A DNA stretch of 14,855 nt from Chitinophagaceae bacterium UBA5175 (GTDB lineage Bacteria > Bacteroidota > Bacteroidia > Chitinophagales > Chitinophagaceae): assembly GCA_002413325.1 (NCBI GenBank), contig DHWT01000305.1:5777-20631 (forward strand), given 5' to 3'. Shown piece after piece: positions 14,172 through 14,855 of the stretch (positions within the stretch are counted from its first letter, which is position 1; every line of letters starts with the position of its first letter). Position numbers and translations under genes: made by a program. The notes beneath the pieces are model-generated. The model saw nothing but the letters and a program-made list of their open reading frames with translations, made no database searches and was not told the origin of the DNA.

Positions 14172-14499
14172 AGAATATTGGAATTTTTTTAAAGAATGAT
14201 CTTTACGATTTGGATCCAAGATTTGAATCCAAAATGTCAGTCCATAGCTATCTAATGCCCTAAGGAAGCATCGGATTGTTTGGAAGGCATGTCGGGGACA
14301 ATCCAGCCAGGAAGTGATTACCCTCCTCAGCTTCTCTCTCATTTTTATATTGTCGTACTTAACGAACACGCTTTTGAAGAAAATTCATATGCGTTCAATC
14401 TTTCTTTAGAAAGACTCAAAGCGCCAAAGAGACAACGACGCCATCATTAAAATCAAAATTTCTGGAATACAATCGGTGTCCCCCGAAATGTACCCCAGA
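14172..14499. other. Non-coding region between small ORF and tRNA-Phe
   Basis: There is no convincing gene in about 330 bp. TTTGGAT (14209-14215) and ATCCAAA (14227-14233) form a small stem-loop without a T-tract. A minus-strand open frame (14133-14369) overlaps the small plus-strand gene and shows no recognisable features. Confidence 0.4.
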
Positions 14500-14534
14500 A
14501 AATAAAAAACCACGTAAATTATTCATTTACATGG
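14500..14534 (-). terminator. Intrinsic terminator of tRNA-Phe
   Basis: On the minus strand a 10-bp stem (arms 14534-14525 and 14519-14510, one G-U wobble, 5-base loop) is followed by TTTTTTATTTT. It lies 19 bp after the tRNA 3' end. Confidence 0.8.
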
Positions 14535-14552
14535 CCTTATCTTTTTATTTTG

Positions 14553-14625
14553 TGGTGTGGGGCGGGATTGAACCGCCGACACAAGGATTTTCAGTCCTTT
14601 GCTCTACCAACTGAGCTACCGCACC
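14553..14625 (-). tRNA. tRNA-Phe (anticodon GAA)
   Basis: The 73-nt cloverleaf reads on the minus strand. The D-arm is GCTC/GAGC. The anticodon stem AAGGA/TCCTT encloses the loop CTGAAAA with anticodon GAA. The variable loop is GTGTC, and the T-arm is GGCGG/CCGCC with loop TTCAATC. The acceptor stem is GGTGCGG against CCACACC, with one C-A mismatch at 5:68. The discriminator is A, and CCA is not encoded. It has its own promoter and terminator, so it is a single-gene unit. Confidence 0.97.
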
Positions 14626-14723
14626 ATCCATGTCAGTCAAAGCCTGAACCAGGCCGCGCTAATTATTTCAGAACTGACAGGGAATTCAAAGGAAAATCAA
14701 TCTGCCACCCCCTGACAGGGCAG

Positions 14724-14755
14724 CAAAAATAGGGGATTTTCCCAATTCTCCCAAA
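14724..14755 (-). promoter_or_regulatory. tRNA-Phe promoter, Bacteroidota consensus
   Basis: On the minus strand TTTG (14755-14752), a spacer of exactly 20 bases and TATTTTTG (14731-14724) match the primary sigma consensus of the phylum (TTTG-N19-21-TAnnTTTG). Initiation near 14718 leaves a leader of about 93 bases before the tRNA. Confidence 0.75.
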
Positions 14756-14778
14756 GGAAAACAGCCCTATAATAAACT

Positions 14779-14816
14779 GAAAATCCGCTGAATGGTTGTC
14801 TTTTCAGCGGATTTTC
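14779..14816 (-). terminator. Strong bidirectional stem-loop terminator
   Basis: GAAAATCCGCTGAA (14779-14792) and its exact reverse complement (14803-14816) form a 14-bp stem with a 10-base loop. The A/T-rich outer arms provide a U-tract in both directions. It lies 15 bp after the stop of the minus-strand gene at the right edge. Confidence 0.75.
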
Positions 14817-14831
14817 TATACTAACGGAATC

Positions 14832-14855
14832 TTACATTCCATAGGTGTTCAGAAA
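14832..14855 (-). CDS. C-terminal end of a minus-strand gene entering from the right
   Basis: The minus strand from the window edge reads FLNTYGM followed by TAA (14834-14832), and a strong terminator follows 15 bp later. Seven residues cannot identify the protein. The call rests mainly on the terminator placement. Confidence 0.4.
   Translation of the reverse strand, partial: FLNTYGM

Noticed and set aside
14133..14369. Minus-strand ORF of 78 codons
   Set aside because: It overlaps the small plus-strand gene, has no start signal and shows no recognisable motif.
1..14855. CRISPR arrays or other defence genes
   Set aside because: I saw no regularly spaced repeats and no cas or restriction-type genes. 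The only defence-like locus is higBA.

Overview
This window looks like chromosomal DNA of a Bacteroidota bacterium, most likely close to Chitinophagaceae (placement inferred). The evidence is a Por/type IX secretion C-terminal tail, HigBA and FtsX-type proteins of Bacteroidota type, and promoters with the Bacteroidota -7 element TAnnTTTG. The clearest promoter is TTTG-N20-TATTTTTG in front of a tRNA-Phe gene.

Left part (1-2504): the 3' end of an L-rhamnose isomerase gene (rhaI type) converges on a GntR-type regulator with a sugar-binding-protein-like C-terminal domain. Behind the regulator lies a decayed secreted glycosidase that resembles GH106 alpha-L-rhamnosidases. Together this reads as the eroded edge of a rhamnose-use locus.

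Accessory part (2551-5430): an 86-bp sequence occurs twice in inverted orientation (2551-2636 and 4450-4535, about 91% identical). The two copies bracket a T9SS-sorted surface protein gene and the 3' part of an unrecognised gene that loses its start inside the right-hand copy. An uncharacterised Bacteroidota protein follows (4702-5430), then a compact higBA toxin-antitoxin operon (5598-6390) with a palindromic operator just upstream of its -7 element.

Middle part (6647-9153): a secreted DUF3298/RsiV-like protein, a candidate small RNA with its own -7 element and terminator (7650-7766), and an IS3-family insertion sequence. The IS has orfA/orfB, an A6G frameshift site and a complete DDE triad.

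Right part (9154-14855): a secreted TPR protein converges on a large orphan MacB/FtsX-type permease. The palindrome TAACTAA-N4-TTAGTTA occurs both in front of the permease and in the gap between the IS and the TPR gene, suggesting one shared regulator. Next come a small lipoprotein gene with cassette-like borders and a 58-residue protein. The window ends with tRNA-Phe(GAA) with its promoter and terminator, a strong stem-loop, and the last codons of another minus-strand gene.

Most of the content is ordinary for the phylum. The items most worth a second look are the shared palindrome, the candidate small RNA, the inverted-repeat-bounded segment and the cassette-like lipoprotein unit.
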